NCBI RefSeq assembly: GCF_013368755.1
Contig: NC_049561.1
Coordinates: 3,410,001-3,474,000 of the forward strand
Origin: Talaromyces rugulosus
Taxonomy: Eukaryota; Ascomycota; Eurotiomycetes; Eurotiales; Trichocomaceae
Direction: 5' to 3'
Length of the DNA: 64,000 bases
Positions 44,858-55,574 of the stretch are shown one piece after another (position 1 is the first letter of the stretch; each line of letters starts with the position of its first letter). Below the pieces are notes generated by a model, which was given only the letters and a program-made list of their open reading frames with translations, made no database searches and was not told the origin of the DNA. The translations under genes were made by a program, and so were the position numbers.

Positions 44858-45974
44858 TGTCGTTTTTTTCCTCGGTCTGTCTGTGATCTCTTTTTTTTTT
44901 CTTCTCTGTAAAGAATTAAAAGTAGCAATACCTTCGAGACTCGAGAATGCACCACTTTTTTTCCGGGGCAAAAGCTGTGTAACTCGAAATTTCTCAATCC
45001 GTGCGAGTCACCGTCGGCATGTCCATTCACAAGCAAATAATACACCCCGAGAGCATGCAGCAAGACTCCATCCTTGGCCGGCAATATATCGAAAGGGACT
45101 CTCTCTCTCTCTCACACCGGGGGAAGTATGCAGCTATGGCTAGCGAGCTGGTGCATTCATAATTGCTGACTATTGCTCGCTAACTGGCTGGCTGGATGGC
45201 GATCGAACACGGCCGAAGCCGAAGCCGGTGATCCACAGTCAGTAAGCGCCCAAGCCGTATCAATAATCACGTATCATGCTCCAGACCAGCTGCTCAGACC
45301 GTAATTGAGAGGCTTCATCATGTGAAGTATTATTATCGCGAAGTAGTAGTCTTCCTTCAAATGTTGGCTTGGTGGTTCTTGTTCTCCATGATCGCGTCCG
45401 GCTCGCTTTCTTCAAGTTCCGGCACGGCAGGTGCGAGCCAGGAAGGAAAGAAGGGAGCAGTCTCGGAGCAGCCGAAAAAACCTCAGGACTACTTTTAACT
45501 CTTTTGCTCCTTCATAGTCTGGTCTTTAGCTATTCCAAATAACCGCCCTGGTCGGCCTTTATTATTATTATTATTATTATACTACCCATGAGCTAGCTAT
45601 CTATCTCAAGCCCCCACCGGCAGCCCCGCGGCTGCTTACTGTGACAAGCCTTGCTGCTATCAAAGTGACTGCTCCATCCGGGCAAATGGAACTTGCTCTC
45701 GCGGACGACCGGCCACCACGCCGACTGCCACTGCGACTGCGACTTCATGGCTCGGTAAGTTATCAGCTGTTTTCTTTTGCTCGTCGTCCTCTTTTTCCTT
45801 GGCCCACACTTTGCGTGTTTTCCCCCCCGCTCTTGTTGTATTACTGTCGGTCTCGGCCCTAGCCAGATTTGCAAAAAGCAAAACACCTCTCTTCCACCCG
45901 ACTGATCCCTTCTCCTGCACTCTACATATACAGTGATACACAAGTAGATCTGACCCGGTCTGACCACATCCAGA
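44858..45974. other. Divergent intergenic region with (TTA)n microsatellite
   Basis: 1117 bp between the MFS gene (minus) and the unknown acidic-protein gene (plus). It holds a CT/TC run near 45100 and a (TTA)n repeat at 45559-45580. A GTAAGT at 45750 could mark a 5'-UTR intron of the downstream gene. No separate gene recognised. Confidence 0.45.
45559..45580. repeat. (TTA)n microsatellite
   Basis: About seven TTA units in the upstream region of the acidic-protein gene. Confidence 0.8.
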
Positions 45975-47099
45975 ATGGTTGAGTTCATGCCGCCGCCCGA
46001 GCCTCGCGATCTCTTGCCGCCGTTGCTGGCGTGTCTGCCAATCGCCTTTGTCTCGACCCGTCCGCCACCCACGCTCCTCCCTCTTCTTTCGCCTATTCTG
46101 CGCCAGCGCGTGCAGATTTTCAGCTCCGTCCCGGACTCGCCAGCTGATTCCTGGCTACGCCTCCTGTGCTGGGGAGATGCCAAGGCTGACAGTGTGACGC
46201 GCTTGCTGGACGGTGTCGAATTCGAGCCGCACCCGGTGTCTGGAGAGATTGAGATCCCAGAAGATATCGCGATTGTGTACAAGCGCATCGATCAAGAAAC
46301 ACTACACTCGAGGATAGCCCTGCCCGAGTACAAAATCAGTATTCTGTATCTCTGGTGCCCGAATGACCCGGACGGCGGTGGTCCTGGCTGGCGCATTGCT
46401 GAATTGCAACCGCACGAAAACCCGGATGATGGCGACACAATATGGTCCGACACAATTGGAGAGGCAAACGAGCAATCTCGGAAGAACGTCATCGACGATG
46501 CCTTGAAGGCTGCTGACAGTAACAACCGCGATGAGCCGACGCAGGACGAAGGCGACGATGACGATGACTACTGGGCCCAGTATGACAACTCGCCCAGCAG
46601 GACACCAGCGGCCAAGACACCTGCACCTCGCTCCATGGCTCAGGCACCTGCAGTGTCTGAAGACAACTACTTTTCTCGGTACGCCGATGTCCAGCCTGCC
46701 ATGGACAACCATGATCCCTCGGAGGAGACCCCCGAGCCTGGCGTCTCGTCTCTCAATGGCGACGTTTTTTCCGATATATTGCAACAACACAACAAGGCAC
46801 ACGAAACGCAGGACATCCTAGCTCAAAACGGCTTCGGAGATGACCAAGCGCATGCCGAAGCAGTGACCATGATGCTCAACCACCCGCGGCCCTCGTCTGC
46901 TTCGTCGGGCTCTGCTGTAGCAAAGCTGGAGCAGGAAGCAGAGAGTCAATCGGCCTCGGAGGTCGCCATCAAACAGCACATTGGTAGCAGTATCAAAGGC
47001 CTGTACCGACTTGCCAAGACGAGCGGCATGCCTCGACACGAATTCCAGAGTCTGATTCGGGCGGAGCTTGAACTTTTAAGTCTGTCCGATGATGAATAG
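45975..47099 (+). CDS. Conserved-looking acidic protein of unknown function
   Basis: Single-exon 374-aa protein. Residues 1-130 look globular (RDLLPPLLACLPIAFVSTRPPP, WLRLLCWGDAKADSVTRLL, DIAIVYKRIDQETLHSRIALPEYKISILYLWC). A Trp-rich segment (GWRIAELQPHENPDDGDTIWSD) follows. The middle is disordered and acidic with a DDDDDYWAQYD motif. The C-terminal 55 residues form a predicted helix pair (ASEVAIKQHIGSSIKGLYRLAKTSGMPRHEF) ending in an acidic tail. I do not recognise a named family. The start is the first ATG after a pyrimidine-rich leader; a spliced upstream start (ATG at about 45746) cannot be excluded. Confidence 0.75.
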   Translation: MVEFMPPPEPRDLLPPLLACLPIAFVSTRPPPTLLPLLSPILRQRVQIFSSVPDSPADSWLRLLCWGDAKADSVTRLLDGVEFEPHPVSGEIEIPEDIAIVYKRIDQETLHSRIALPEYKISILYLWCPNDPDGGGPGWRIAELQPHENPDDGDTIWSDTIGEANEQSRKNVIDDALKAADSNNRDEPTQDEGDDDDDYWAQYDNSPSRTPAAKTPAPRSMAQAPAVSEDNYFSRYADVQPAMDNHDPSEETPEPGVSSLNGDVFSDILQQHNKAHETQDILAQNGFGDDQAHAEAVTMMLNHPRPSSASSGSAVAKLEQEAESQSASEVAIKQHIGSSIKGLYRLAKTSGMPRHEFQSLIRAELELLSLSDDE

Positions 47100-47738
47100 A
47101 CTCATCAAAAGATCGAGTTTTCATTTTTTTTTTTTTTTTTCCCTTTATATATGTCTACACTAGCGGAGTTGGGTGTTTTGCGGGCATTTTCATCTATATC
47201 CACATACATTGCATGCATGCATGAAATTTGGTACTTTTTGGTACTTTTTGTTGGGCGATCAATATGACGTATCACTTGCACATAGTTATCCAATGTACAT
47301 AGATTGGCAAATAAAAATTGAATATCATGGACAATAATATCACAATAGTACTAGCAGTAATACTAAAAGACTCGGAGTGGGACATGTGATTGTCGGGTGC
47401 GTCATCGTTATTGGCCGACCATCTCCGACGGATCGTCCAAGGACACGCAACAAGTTACAACAAAGTTGCTCGACATTATTTCGACTCCTGAAAGCTCTCT
47501 CAACCACCACGGCTGTCTTCTTCGCCGACTTGAGCTTTTTTTTTCATTGCTTGCCCTGGCAATGCTCTTTTCCATCCTTTAAAACGTAATATTTCCCCTG
47601 TTGTGCAATTTAGCGCTAGAATCCGGAAGCTAGAACCCACAGCTAACCAACAATCCATCTTCCAGCAACGGCGGTCTCCTATACCCCTCCACATTCGCTT
47701 GCTTTCTCTGATTGTTTCCTTCTTCTTTCTTCTCGATC
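47100..47738. other. Intergenic, 3' flank and PMT4 promoter
   Basis: 639 bp. A T20 run lies just after the upstream stop, then a CATGCATG repeat and a doubled TTTGGTACTTT near 47227-47248. The PMT4 leader is C/T-rich. No gene seen. Confidence 0.45.
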
Positions 47739-50180
47739 ATGTCGTCTCCTTCTGCGTCCCTCCGCAAGAGAGGGCCCGCGAAACGAGATGTCGCCGAGCC
47801 AGTCCCCCCCGAGCCTCGCAAGGGCGGCCCTGCAGCTGCTGTTGTTTCTGCCAAACCACCTTCAGAATGGGATTACTGGGTTGGAATGGTTGTCATGACA
47901 GCGCTGGCTTTCCTCACTCGGTTCTGGAATATTCACTATCCCGATGAAGTTGTTTTTGACGAAGTGCATTTCGGAAAGGTGTGTAATTGGATCAAGATTT
48001 GTGCATTACACAACTGCTAATTCCGTTGTGTGTATAGTTTGCATCGCATTATTTACAACGCTCGTACTTCTTCGATGTCCACCCTCCCTTTGCCAAACTA
48101 CTCTTCGCTCTTGTCGGCTGGCTGGTCGGCTACGATGGCAGCTTCACCTTTGACAACATTGGCGAGTCATACATTGACAACAATGTCCCGTACATCGCCT
48201 ACCGCTCTTTGCCTGCCACGCTCGGAGCGCTGACGATCCCGGTCGTTTTTGACATCATGTGGGAGTCTGGTTACTCCTTGCCAGCATGCGTTCTAGCGGC
48301 CGGTCTGATGGTCTTTGATAATGCTCACATTGGCGAGGATCGCTTGATTCTGTTGGATGCATGCTTGGTCTTGAGCATGGCTTTGAGTATTTTGTGCTAC
48401 GTCAAATTCTACAAGCAGCGTCACTATGAATTCTCGCGCAAGTGGTGGAAATGGCTTCTCCTGACCGGTATCTGCCTGAGCTGTGTCATCTCTACCAAAT
48501 ACGTCGGTGTCTTTACCTTTGTCACCATCGGTTCGGCTGTTGCTATTGACCTCTGGAACCTCCTCGATATCAAGCGCCCTCGAGGCACCCTGTCGCTGTT
48601 CAAGTTCGGCCACCATTTCGCGGCACGGACATTTGGTCTTATCATTGTTCCGTTCTTCTTCTACCTGTTCTGGTTCCAAGTTCACTTTGCCATTCTCACC
48701 CGATCTGGACCTGGAGACGATTTCATGACGCCCGAGTTCCAGGCTACGCTTTCTGATAACTCGATGAGCGCCAACGCTATTGACATTAATTACTTTGACG
48801 ACATTGTGATCCGCCACAAGGACACCAAGGTTTTCCTCCACAGCCACTTTGATCAGTATCCTCTTCGTTATGACGACGGCCGTATTTCCAGCCAGGGACA
48901 GCAAGTTACAGGTTACCCGTTCAATGACACCAACAACCACTGGCAGATTTTGCCGGCAAACCCTTTGCCTGAAGACACCGAGGGTCTCGGCCACAAGGTC
49001 AAGAATGGAGACATTGTCCAACTCCGACACCTGTTTACCAACTCAATTCTTCTAACGCACGATGTGGCCTCGCCTATGATGCCCACCAACCAGGAATTTA
49101 CCGCTGTGCCGCTGGAGCTGGCCGCCGAGGAACGACGTGAGGATACTCTGTTTGAGATCCGAATCGAGAATGGAAAGGCTGGTCAGAATTTCCGATCTCT
49201 CTCCAGTCTTTTCAAGCTTGTCCACGTTCCTACTAAGGTAGCCATGTGGACACATCCTACCCCTCTCCCGGACTGGGCTTACAAGCAAGCCGAGATCAAC
49301 GGAAACAAGAACATTTTGCAGTCTAGCAACGTCTGGTATATTGACGACATTCCGTCGATTCCCGAAGGCTCACCGCGCTTTGAGAAAGAAGAACGCAAGG
49401 TCGAGCAGATGTCATTTGTCCGCAAGTGGGCGGAGCTGCAGCGTGCCATGTTCTTCCATAACAATGCTCTCACCAGCGAGCACCCATACGCAAGCGAGCC
49501 GTTCCAATGGCCATTCCTTCTCCGCGGTGTTAGCTTCTGGACCAAGAACGACACTCGCGAGCAGATTTACTTTTTGGGCAACCCAATTGGCTGGTGGCTC
49601 ACCAGCAGTCTGCTGTCTGTGTTTGTTGGTATTGTTGGTGCTGACCAGCTATCTTTGCGACGGGGCATCGACGCTGTTGAAGAGAGTGAGTTTTCTTCTT
49701 TTTTGGGGTTAATAATCAAAACTAACGTGACTAGTTTGGGGCCCTGGTGCTCGTGCTCGACTTTATAACAGCACCGGTTTCTTGTTCTTGTGTTGGGCTG
49801 CTCACTACTTTCCGTTCTGGCTGATGGGTCGCCAGCGTTTCCTGCACCATTATCTCCCATCCCACGTCGCCTCCTGCCTTGTGGCTGCCGCTCTAGTTGA
49901 ATTCATCTTCACATTCGACACGATTCCTCCACCGCGCGCAGATATTGTGGCCGACCCTTCAAGCAAAAGCAAGGTTGTCTTGCGCCGTTCCCGCACAGCC
50001 AAGGAGCGCCTGGGCACGCGATCTCTGCTCGCAGGCTGGGCTGCCACCGGCGCTATCCTGGCTGCTGTGATTTACTCGTTCCTGTTCTTTGCGCCGCTCA
50101 CATACGGTACTCCGGGACTGGAAGCGGATGGCGTGAATGCCAGGAAATGGCTCTCGTACGACCTTCATTTTGCCAAGTAG
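47739..50180 (+). CDS. PMT4: Dolichyl-phosphate-mannose:protein O-mannosyltransferase, PMT4 type
   Basis: Exons 47739-47978, 48038-49685 and 49735-50180; 777 aa. PMTs transfer mannose from Dol-P-Man to Ser/Thr of secretory proteins in the ER. The first luminal loop has the catalytic acidic pair in YPDEVVFDEVHFGKFASHYL and then RSYFFDVHPPFAKLLFALVGW. The central luminal part holds MIR-type repeats (FLHSHFDQYPLRYDDGRISSQGQQVTGY, IVQLRHLFTNSILLTHDVASP). The later stretch SEHPYASEPFQWPFLLRGVSFW and the C-terminal RQRFLHHYLPSH also match. Conserved spacing and these motifs fit yeast Pmt4 (PmtC in aspergilli) better than Pmt1 or Pmt2. Multiple membrane segments at both ends. Confidence 0.9.
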
Positions 50181-50526
50181 ATGTCAAGAGGTCAGTCAAC
50201 TCGGGTAGCTCACTCGACCATGAATCAACATTTGAGGAGTTATTTCTTGTAATGGCGAGTTGGGGCAAGCGGTACGTGTTGAATTTTGAGTTTTGTTGTA
50301 TGATAGTTGTTGAAAATAGTATGATTAAGACGTTGGAGCACTTGTTATGCTTTATGTTGTTATTAATTGGTCAGTTATTCAGTCGGATAATTTAATAGCA
50401 TACTGGTATAATTCAAGTACTATTTATGTAAACTAGCATGTACATGTTTAAACAACAGGGGTATGACAGATTGAAACAACATCGGAAGGTCATTACATGT
50501 AAACAACAAAATTTGAACAAAAAAAA
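50181..50526. other. Intergenic between convergent genes
   Basis: 346 bp of AT-rich 3' flank. No gene seen. Confidence 0.5.
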
Positions 50527-51651
50527 CTAAAATCCAGTCATCCTCTTCCCAATCTCACTCCTCCACCCCCTACTCTTCTCAAAGCCATTCTTGCCAGCCT
50601 GGAAATCAGTCATCGCCTGATAAACCTCATCTTTACTCGTGCACACAAACGGACCATACTGCACAACCGGCTGGTCCAGTGGCTGGCCCGCGACCAGCAC
50701 TATCCGCGCCTCCTTGTCTGCGTTTTCGGGCACAGAAGCCTCGATATAATCGCCAGACTGCTGGAACACAACATTGTGGAACTGCTCCACGGACTTGCTG
50801 TTGCCATCGGGGGTGACAAACTGCGTGGTTCCCTCGAGTGTGTACGCAAACGCGTTCCAGCCAATGGGCAGCAGCTGTTTAACGTGTCCGCCGGGCTTGA
50901 TGGTGATGTCCAAAAGCCACAGCGGCGTGTAGGCGAGATCGCGCACAGAGTCGACGCCGTGCGACTGCCCTGAGATGACTTTTATAATCACCCTGTCGTT
51001 GTCCACGTTCACCGTGGGGATCTCGCTCGCGCGCAGGTCGCGGTATCGTGGGTCGACTGATTTTAAAGCAGCGGGCAGGTCAACCCACAGCTGCATGCCA
51101 ACGTTGGGGCTGCCATCCTCATTCTCATGCGGCATTTCGGCGTGCATGATACCCTTGCCGGCAGTCATGAACTGCAGGTCTCCGGGGCCAATAGTGCCTC
51201 GGTTTCCGGCAAAGTCTTCATGGTCCACGCCGCCTGACAACAGGTAAGTGATGGTTTCTTGCCCGCGATGAGGGTGGTCTGGGAACCCGGCGCCCTTGCC
51301 GATGGTGAAGTGGTCCAGCATCAGGAACGGGCTAAAGTTGCGAAGCTTTGCGGTTCCGATAGAGCGGCGGACGCGTGCGCCGGCGCCTTCAGCTTGTTCA
51401 ATGGCCTGGAAGGCCATGCGGATACCGCGTGCGACGGTCATTGTGCTGTCGGTTGAGGTGGTGAGGGGTTGGTCGTATGTATCGGTTATGGTGGAGGTGT
51501 TGTTGTTGTTGTTGTAGTTCAAAGTGCGCGACACGAAATCAACGACTTGTGTTTGAATGTCTTGTAGTAGTAAACTGCTGTTCAGGTTCTGGTATGTTGC
51601 TGCCAGGAGAATTGCTGCTATGCAAATTGAAAACGAGAGGAAGAGCTTCAT
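50527..51651 (-). CDS. Pirin-family protein with N-terminal hydrophobic segment
   Basis: Single-exon 374 aa. The pirin domain starts near residue 70 (MTVARGIRMAFQAIEQAEGAGARVRRSIG) and shows the cupin metal site: HPHRGQET in the first motif, then TAGKGIMHAEMP, with His and Glu ligands as expected for iron binding. The C-terminal cupin half is present (KQLLPIGWNAFAYTLEG). Ahead of it is a 69-residue extension: a strong signal-peptide or anchor-like stretch (LFLSFSICIAAILLAATY) and an Asn/Thr-rich linker. Classical pirins are soluble nuclear or cytosolic proteins, some with quercetinase activity. The internal ATG at residue 70 would give a normal-length pirin, so the start is ambiguous. Confidence 0.85.
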   Translation of the reverse strand: MKLFLSFSICIAAILLAATYQNLNSSLLLQDIQTQVVDFVSRTLNYNNNNNTSTITDTYDQPLTTSTDSTMTVARGIRMAFQAIEQAEGAGARVRRSIGTAKLRNFSPFLMLDHFTIGKGAGFPDHPHRGQETITYLLSGGVDHEDFAGNRGTIGPGDLQFMTAGKGIMHAEMPHENEDGSPNVGMQLWVDLPAALKSVDPRYRDLRASEIPTVNVDNDRVIIKVISGQSHGVDSVRDLAYTPLWLLDITIKPGGHVKQLLPIGWNAFAYTLEGTTQFVTPDGNSKSVEQFHNVVFQQSGDYIEASVPENADKEARIVLVAGQPLDQPVVQYGPFVCTSKDEVYQAMTDFQAGKNGFEKSRGWRSEIGKRMTGF

Positions 51652-52698
51652 AGACCAAGACGGCGGTATTTATATTTGATAGATCGCGCGCGCGTCAATC
51701 AATTGAATCCAGTCGAAGGTTCTCGGAAGATGAAGAATTAATTCAATTTTTCTAAATCCGAGCCAACGATTGAATTATTCAACTCTTATAATCAGGCGCG
51801 ATGCGAGTCCGGATCTATGAATCATTAATCTTGACGGATGTACCATTACAAAGATGTCCGTCAGCAAGAACTAGCCGGATCTGGTTAGATTAATACGGTA
51901 TTACGGATATATTACTCAAGATCGCCGCAGCAGCTGGTCGTATGGCGATACCAGTGGGGTACAATACGTGATCTGGTTGGATGCGGATATACAGCCAATT
52001 ATTGGGTAAGCGTTACTAAATGATTAATTATTATCAATCATTTTCTAATCTTTTTTTCAAATATTTCATTGGATAGAATGGTTTGACTGGTTGATATCAT
52101 TGTATTCGTATTTTTAGTATTGGTGCCTTCACGGTGAAGTGTTAAATTTTGCTAAATGTCTTCTTGGCATCGTGTGCGTTTTTGAATATATATTTGCAGT
52201 GATAACTCGATACATATACCAATTTTTGTAAAGAACATTAATACACATGATCGCTGATATAAATAAAAATTTAAATTCATTATCCGTAACATCCAAATAT
52301 TAAAATCTGCGCTGTCTAGAACTTAGGGCTAGTCCCAGATTTGGGTATACCCCTAACCCCGGATGTCGATAATCATGATAACTTGGTGACAACTGCATGT
52401 TATTTCTCGGTCCAACCAATCCATCTAAATAGCACCCTGCTGTCCCGTTTTCCTCAATGGTTGCCTTCTTTGTCGACAGTAAGTCGGTGGAATCAGGTCA
52501 CATGACCGCGCTTCTCCTGAAGAAGCACCGCTTGCACACAAATAATATTTCCCCCAGGAGACCTTCATATTCCCTTAAGTAATCCAATAATACAACTCGT
52601 TCGTTCCTGAAGCTTTACGCAACCTCTGGTCTGTCATTATCGACATTATTTGCCTAATCATGTTGTTCACAATACATCAAACGTGATTCTGAACTTTA

Positions 52699-53265
52699 CA
52701 GTTGACTTCTTCAACGCCATGACCTTCCAATATTCCGAAAATTATATGGTGTTCTTCTAGCAATCGACGCGGGCATTGGTAAGTCTTCATTTCTATCTAC
52801 TCAAAAGAACTAGATATCTAATTTCTCTATAGACTACATACTGCAGTGGGAAACCACTGCATTGGACCCTCGGAAGGGTGGTTTCCCCGGCCTTCCGGGA
52901 ACCATATGGTTCCTGGAGAGCCTCTAGGATTCTTTTCATGTACGGATGCGCGAGAAAGCCACAAATTGAGATAGCGAATGGAATTGAGACAACAAAGATT
53001 GCTTGAGATTTATATGCACCCTGTCTGTTGCAAGTAAGTGCCGCTTCGACAAACACCCTGCCGCTGCTCACACTGGCCCATTCCGCGGGGCGGTCATATC
53101 TTCCACCACAATACCTACGGTCACGCTCCTCAATTGGCACGCCACAATTGTCGCTAATCCCCAATATTCACCAACTCAAAGGGGAAAACTCTCCCTGCAA
53201 TATTAACCATGATGCTAGCAGAGAACGAACTGGGGTCAGCATCGTTTTCTATCGTGGTCTGCCCA
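52699..53265 (+). repeat. Diverged partial copy (A) of the SNF2-like pseudogene
   Basis: Sequence at 52699-52840 (GACTTCTTCAACGCCATGAC..., then GTAAGTCTTCATTTCTATCT through TTTCTCTATAG) and at 53147-53265 (CAATATTCACCAACTCAAAGG..., GGTCTGCCCAGG) matches copy B at 53467-53600 and 53640-53765. Both copies keep the same GT-AG intron-like segment. The duplication was therefore of genomic DNA and not of a processed transcript. A 270-bp segment interrupts copy A only. Confidence 0.65.
52833..53146. mobile_element. Possible insertion inside pseudogene copy A
   Basis: About 270 bp present in copy A but absent from copy B. Its left part is rich in palindromes: TGCAGTGG/CCACTGCA, a 16-bp perfect palindrome GGAACCATATGGTTCC at 52898-52913, and CCGG-type repeats. 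No clear target-site duplication could be read by eye. It could be a small non-autonomous element or a captured gene fragment. Confidence 0.3.
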
Positions 53266-54733
53266 GGATATCGAACTTGCAGAGGAAATCAATGAAATTT
53301 TGCAGGAATGCTGGGAGAAAATGCTACTATCATATGGCAAGGAGCAATTCCTTAAAAAGAAGTCCAGTTTATTAAATCTAAATGAGCTGTATTAGCAGCT
53401 GATAGCTTGAAAGGCTGTAAAGATTGTTCAGGACGAAGCAGATGCTGATGATGAGGCCTCTAACATCAGTGGACTTCTTCAACATCATGACCTACTAGTA
53501 TTTCGAAAGCTGTATAGCGTCCTTCCAGTGATTGCTATGGAAATTAGTAAGTCTTTATTTCTATCTACTCAAAGAACTAGATATCTAATTTCTCTGTAGA
53601 CTATATGCCTATGATCACACTTTTTGATTAGCATACTATAATTGTCCCAATACGCAATATTCACCAGCTTAAAGGAGAAAACTCTTCTTGCAATATTGGC
53701 CATGATGATAGCAGAGAACGAACCAGGGTCAGCATTGTTTCCTATCGTGGTCTGCCCTGCGTCTTGCAAGCTACAGTGGGAGCGGGAAATAAGGGCATCC
53801 TATAAAAATGTACGATCACTTCATGCGAATGAAATCTATCCAAGCAATGCAGATATGCTAATCAATTTATTATTAGGAATATTAGCCTCAAGTACTTGTT
53901 CTCGAAGATTCACAGACGACAGCGCATACGATTCAGGCTCGGAAATGGGACGTCGTTTCCTAGCATCGCGATATCGTGCTCTTCGTCAATTTCAATAGAA
54001 ACTGCGAAGACATAAGGAAGAAAACGCTCCACATCCTGGTAGACTTCCTATAGTAGGGTTGATCTCTGGCTCTTGGAAACTTTTTAATCTTCCAGCGAAA
54101 CGACTCATCCTCGACGAAAGTCACCTGATACGAAAGGATAAAGGGATACTTTATCGCGCAGTGAGCATGATACATCACAAAGGGATCATTATGCTCTCAG
54201 GTATACTCCGTGTGGCAATAAATCGTCAGATCTCGCCAATCCTGTCGGAATGCTAAGACTCGGCCTCGGGAGATTTATCTCAGGGACTCGGACGGTTCCG
54301 GCTTAGCGCAATCTTTCTACCACCTAACTAAGCTAGGTCGTGTCAAACTCTATTACCACAACACCAAAAAGGAGTGGGTAGCCATATCCGTAGCCATATC
54401 CGGTTTGAAGTGACGGGCGCTAGCCGGGACCATCTAAGGTGGAATTGCATGATTTAGCAGGCCAGTGGTTTGTTACAAGGATATTCGGGAAGTGCTCTTT
54501 ACTTGGGCAAAGTTTCTGCGCAAACATGTCTAGCTTTGAGTTTCCAGAGCTTTGACACGTCATTTTATACGCGAGCACTTCTATCAAATGACTTTCGATC
54601 ACCGCTAGACCTAGAAAAGTGTCCTCACATATTCTTACACGGAGGTTTTCTTCTACCAAAGGAAACCAAAGAGACTGAAATCCTAAATGACGAGGCTGAA
54701 TTCATACCTGACTTCAACACCTACCCTAGCTGA
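53266..54733 (+). pseudogene. SNF2-family helicase-like pseudogene (copy B)
   Basis: Protein-like sequence with interruptions. 53266-53545 reads DIELAEEINEILQECWEKML and KEQFLKKKSS and, after stops, ISGLLQHHDLLVFRKLY. An intron-like segment follows at 53547-53599. From 53640 one frame runs to 54256 broken by a single TAG at 53996-53998. It gives EKTLLAILAMMIAENEPGS (degraded motif I region), PIVVCPASCKLQWEREI (motif Ia), RLILDESHLIRKDKG (DEAH-like motif II) and GIIMLSG (motif III). Later traces of coding extend to about 54733. The GKT of motif I reads EKT. I judge this a decayed SNF2/helicase gene, not a functional one. Confidence 0.65.
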
Positions 54734-55216
54734 AGCAGCCAAGAAGTAACTTCAGGGGGGGCTAGAAGATCGTTTTCTTCTCATCGTGATTGATCGATAG
54801 CTATGTTTCTCGACGTGGTGAAATGTACAAAGAGAAGTTGGGAGAAGCAAGATGGTTACGTGCCTGGAGGTGATTTCGCAGTTTAAGAAACTCTTTTTCC
54901 TCTAAAAAAGGATTGCGCCTATTACATGTAAAGATTGAATATAAGGTTCACTAGATTCAAAACACCGGAGACAAAACCAAAAATAAGCTACATAGCATGT
55001 GATAATCCACAGTTACTAGTCATATAAGCGTTCAAGTCTTAAAATAATCTCCTCTTCTCCTACCAGTTACTTAAATCCTTACATATATATCATTTAATCT
55101 CTAGATTTGATTTTTTCTTCTGATTTTTTATATTAGGAGTATATAGTATAAATATCTAGTAAGCACATCTCTTGTTGCGAGACCCAGAAAACCCACAATA
55201 CAAATATGATCCTGGC

Positions 55217-55371
55217 GCATTCACTCTTTGTTGCGGATGATTCCCCTCTTGTCTGTACATATGTACTTCTTTGTCTCGCACTAAGATCATTTCCTGTTGC
55301 ATTCGCTCTTTGTTGCGGGTGATTCCCCTCTCATCTATACTTCTTTGTCTTAGTCCCGGACTAAGAGCATT
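55217..55371. repeat. Two-copy direct repeat
   Basis: Copies at about 55217-55291 and 55299-55371 share GCATTC(A/G)CTCTTTGTTGCGG(A/G)TGATTCCCCTCT, then TACTTCTTTGTCT and ACTAAGA(T/G)CAT, with a few differences. It lies in the decayed island just upstream of the rhodopsin-domain gene. Origin unknown. Confidence 0.7.
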
Positions 55372-55574
55372 ATTATGTCCGTCCAATATGACTCCAATGA
55401 AGCTATCATCTGGTGGGTAAGAGTCATACGTACATATATGTAGGCTGCATCTGCCACGGTAGAAGTTTGTATTTTTATTCCAGTAATGTCCATGTCCTGG
55501 TCTACACTATACAAATATTCCTGACTCCAGTCTTTTTAAATTCTCATTGAGGTCAGCCCTTATTAATCTACAAA

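Larger units (their letters stand above)
51652..55574. other. Gene-poor decayed island
   Basis: About 3.9 kb between pirin and the second rhodopsin-domain gene with no intact gene. It is AT-rich, holds duplicated fragments of a former SNF2-like gene, a palindrome-rich insert, a GC-richer insert and a short direct repeat near 55.3 kb (each listed separately). The stretch 51652-52690 shows nothing beyond AT-rich sequence. Confidence 0.6.

Noticed and set aside
48293..49030. 245-codon open frame antisense to PMT4
   Set aside because: Shadow of the PMT4 coding strand with no domain.
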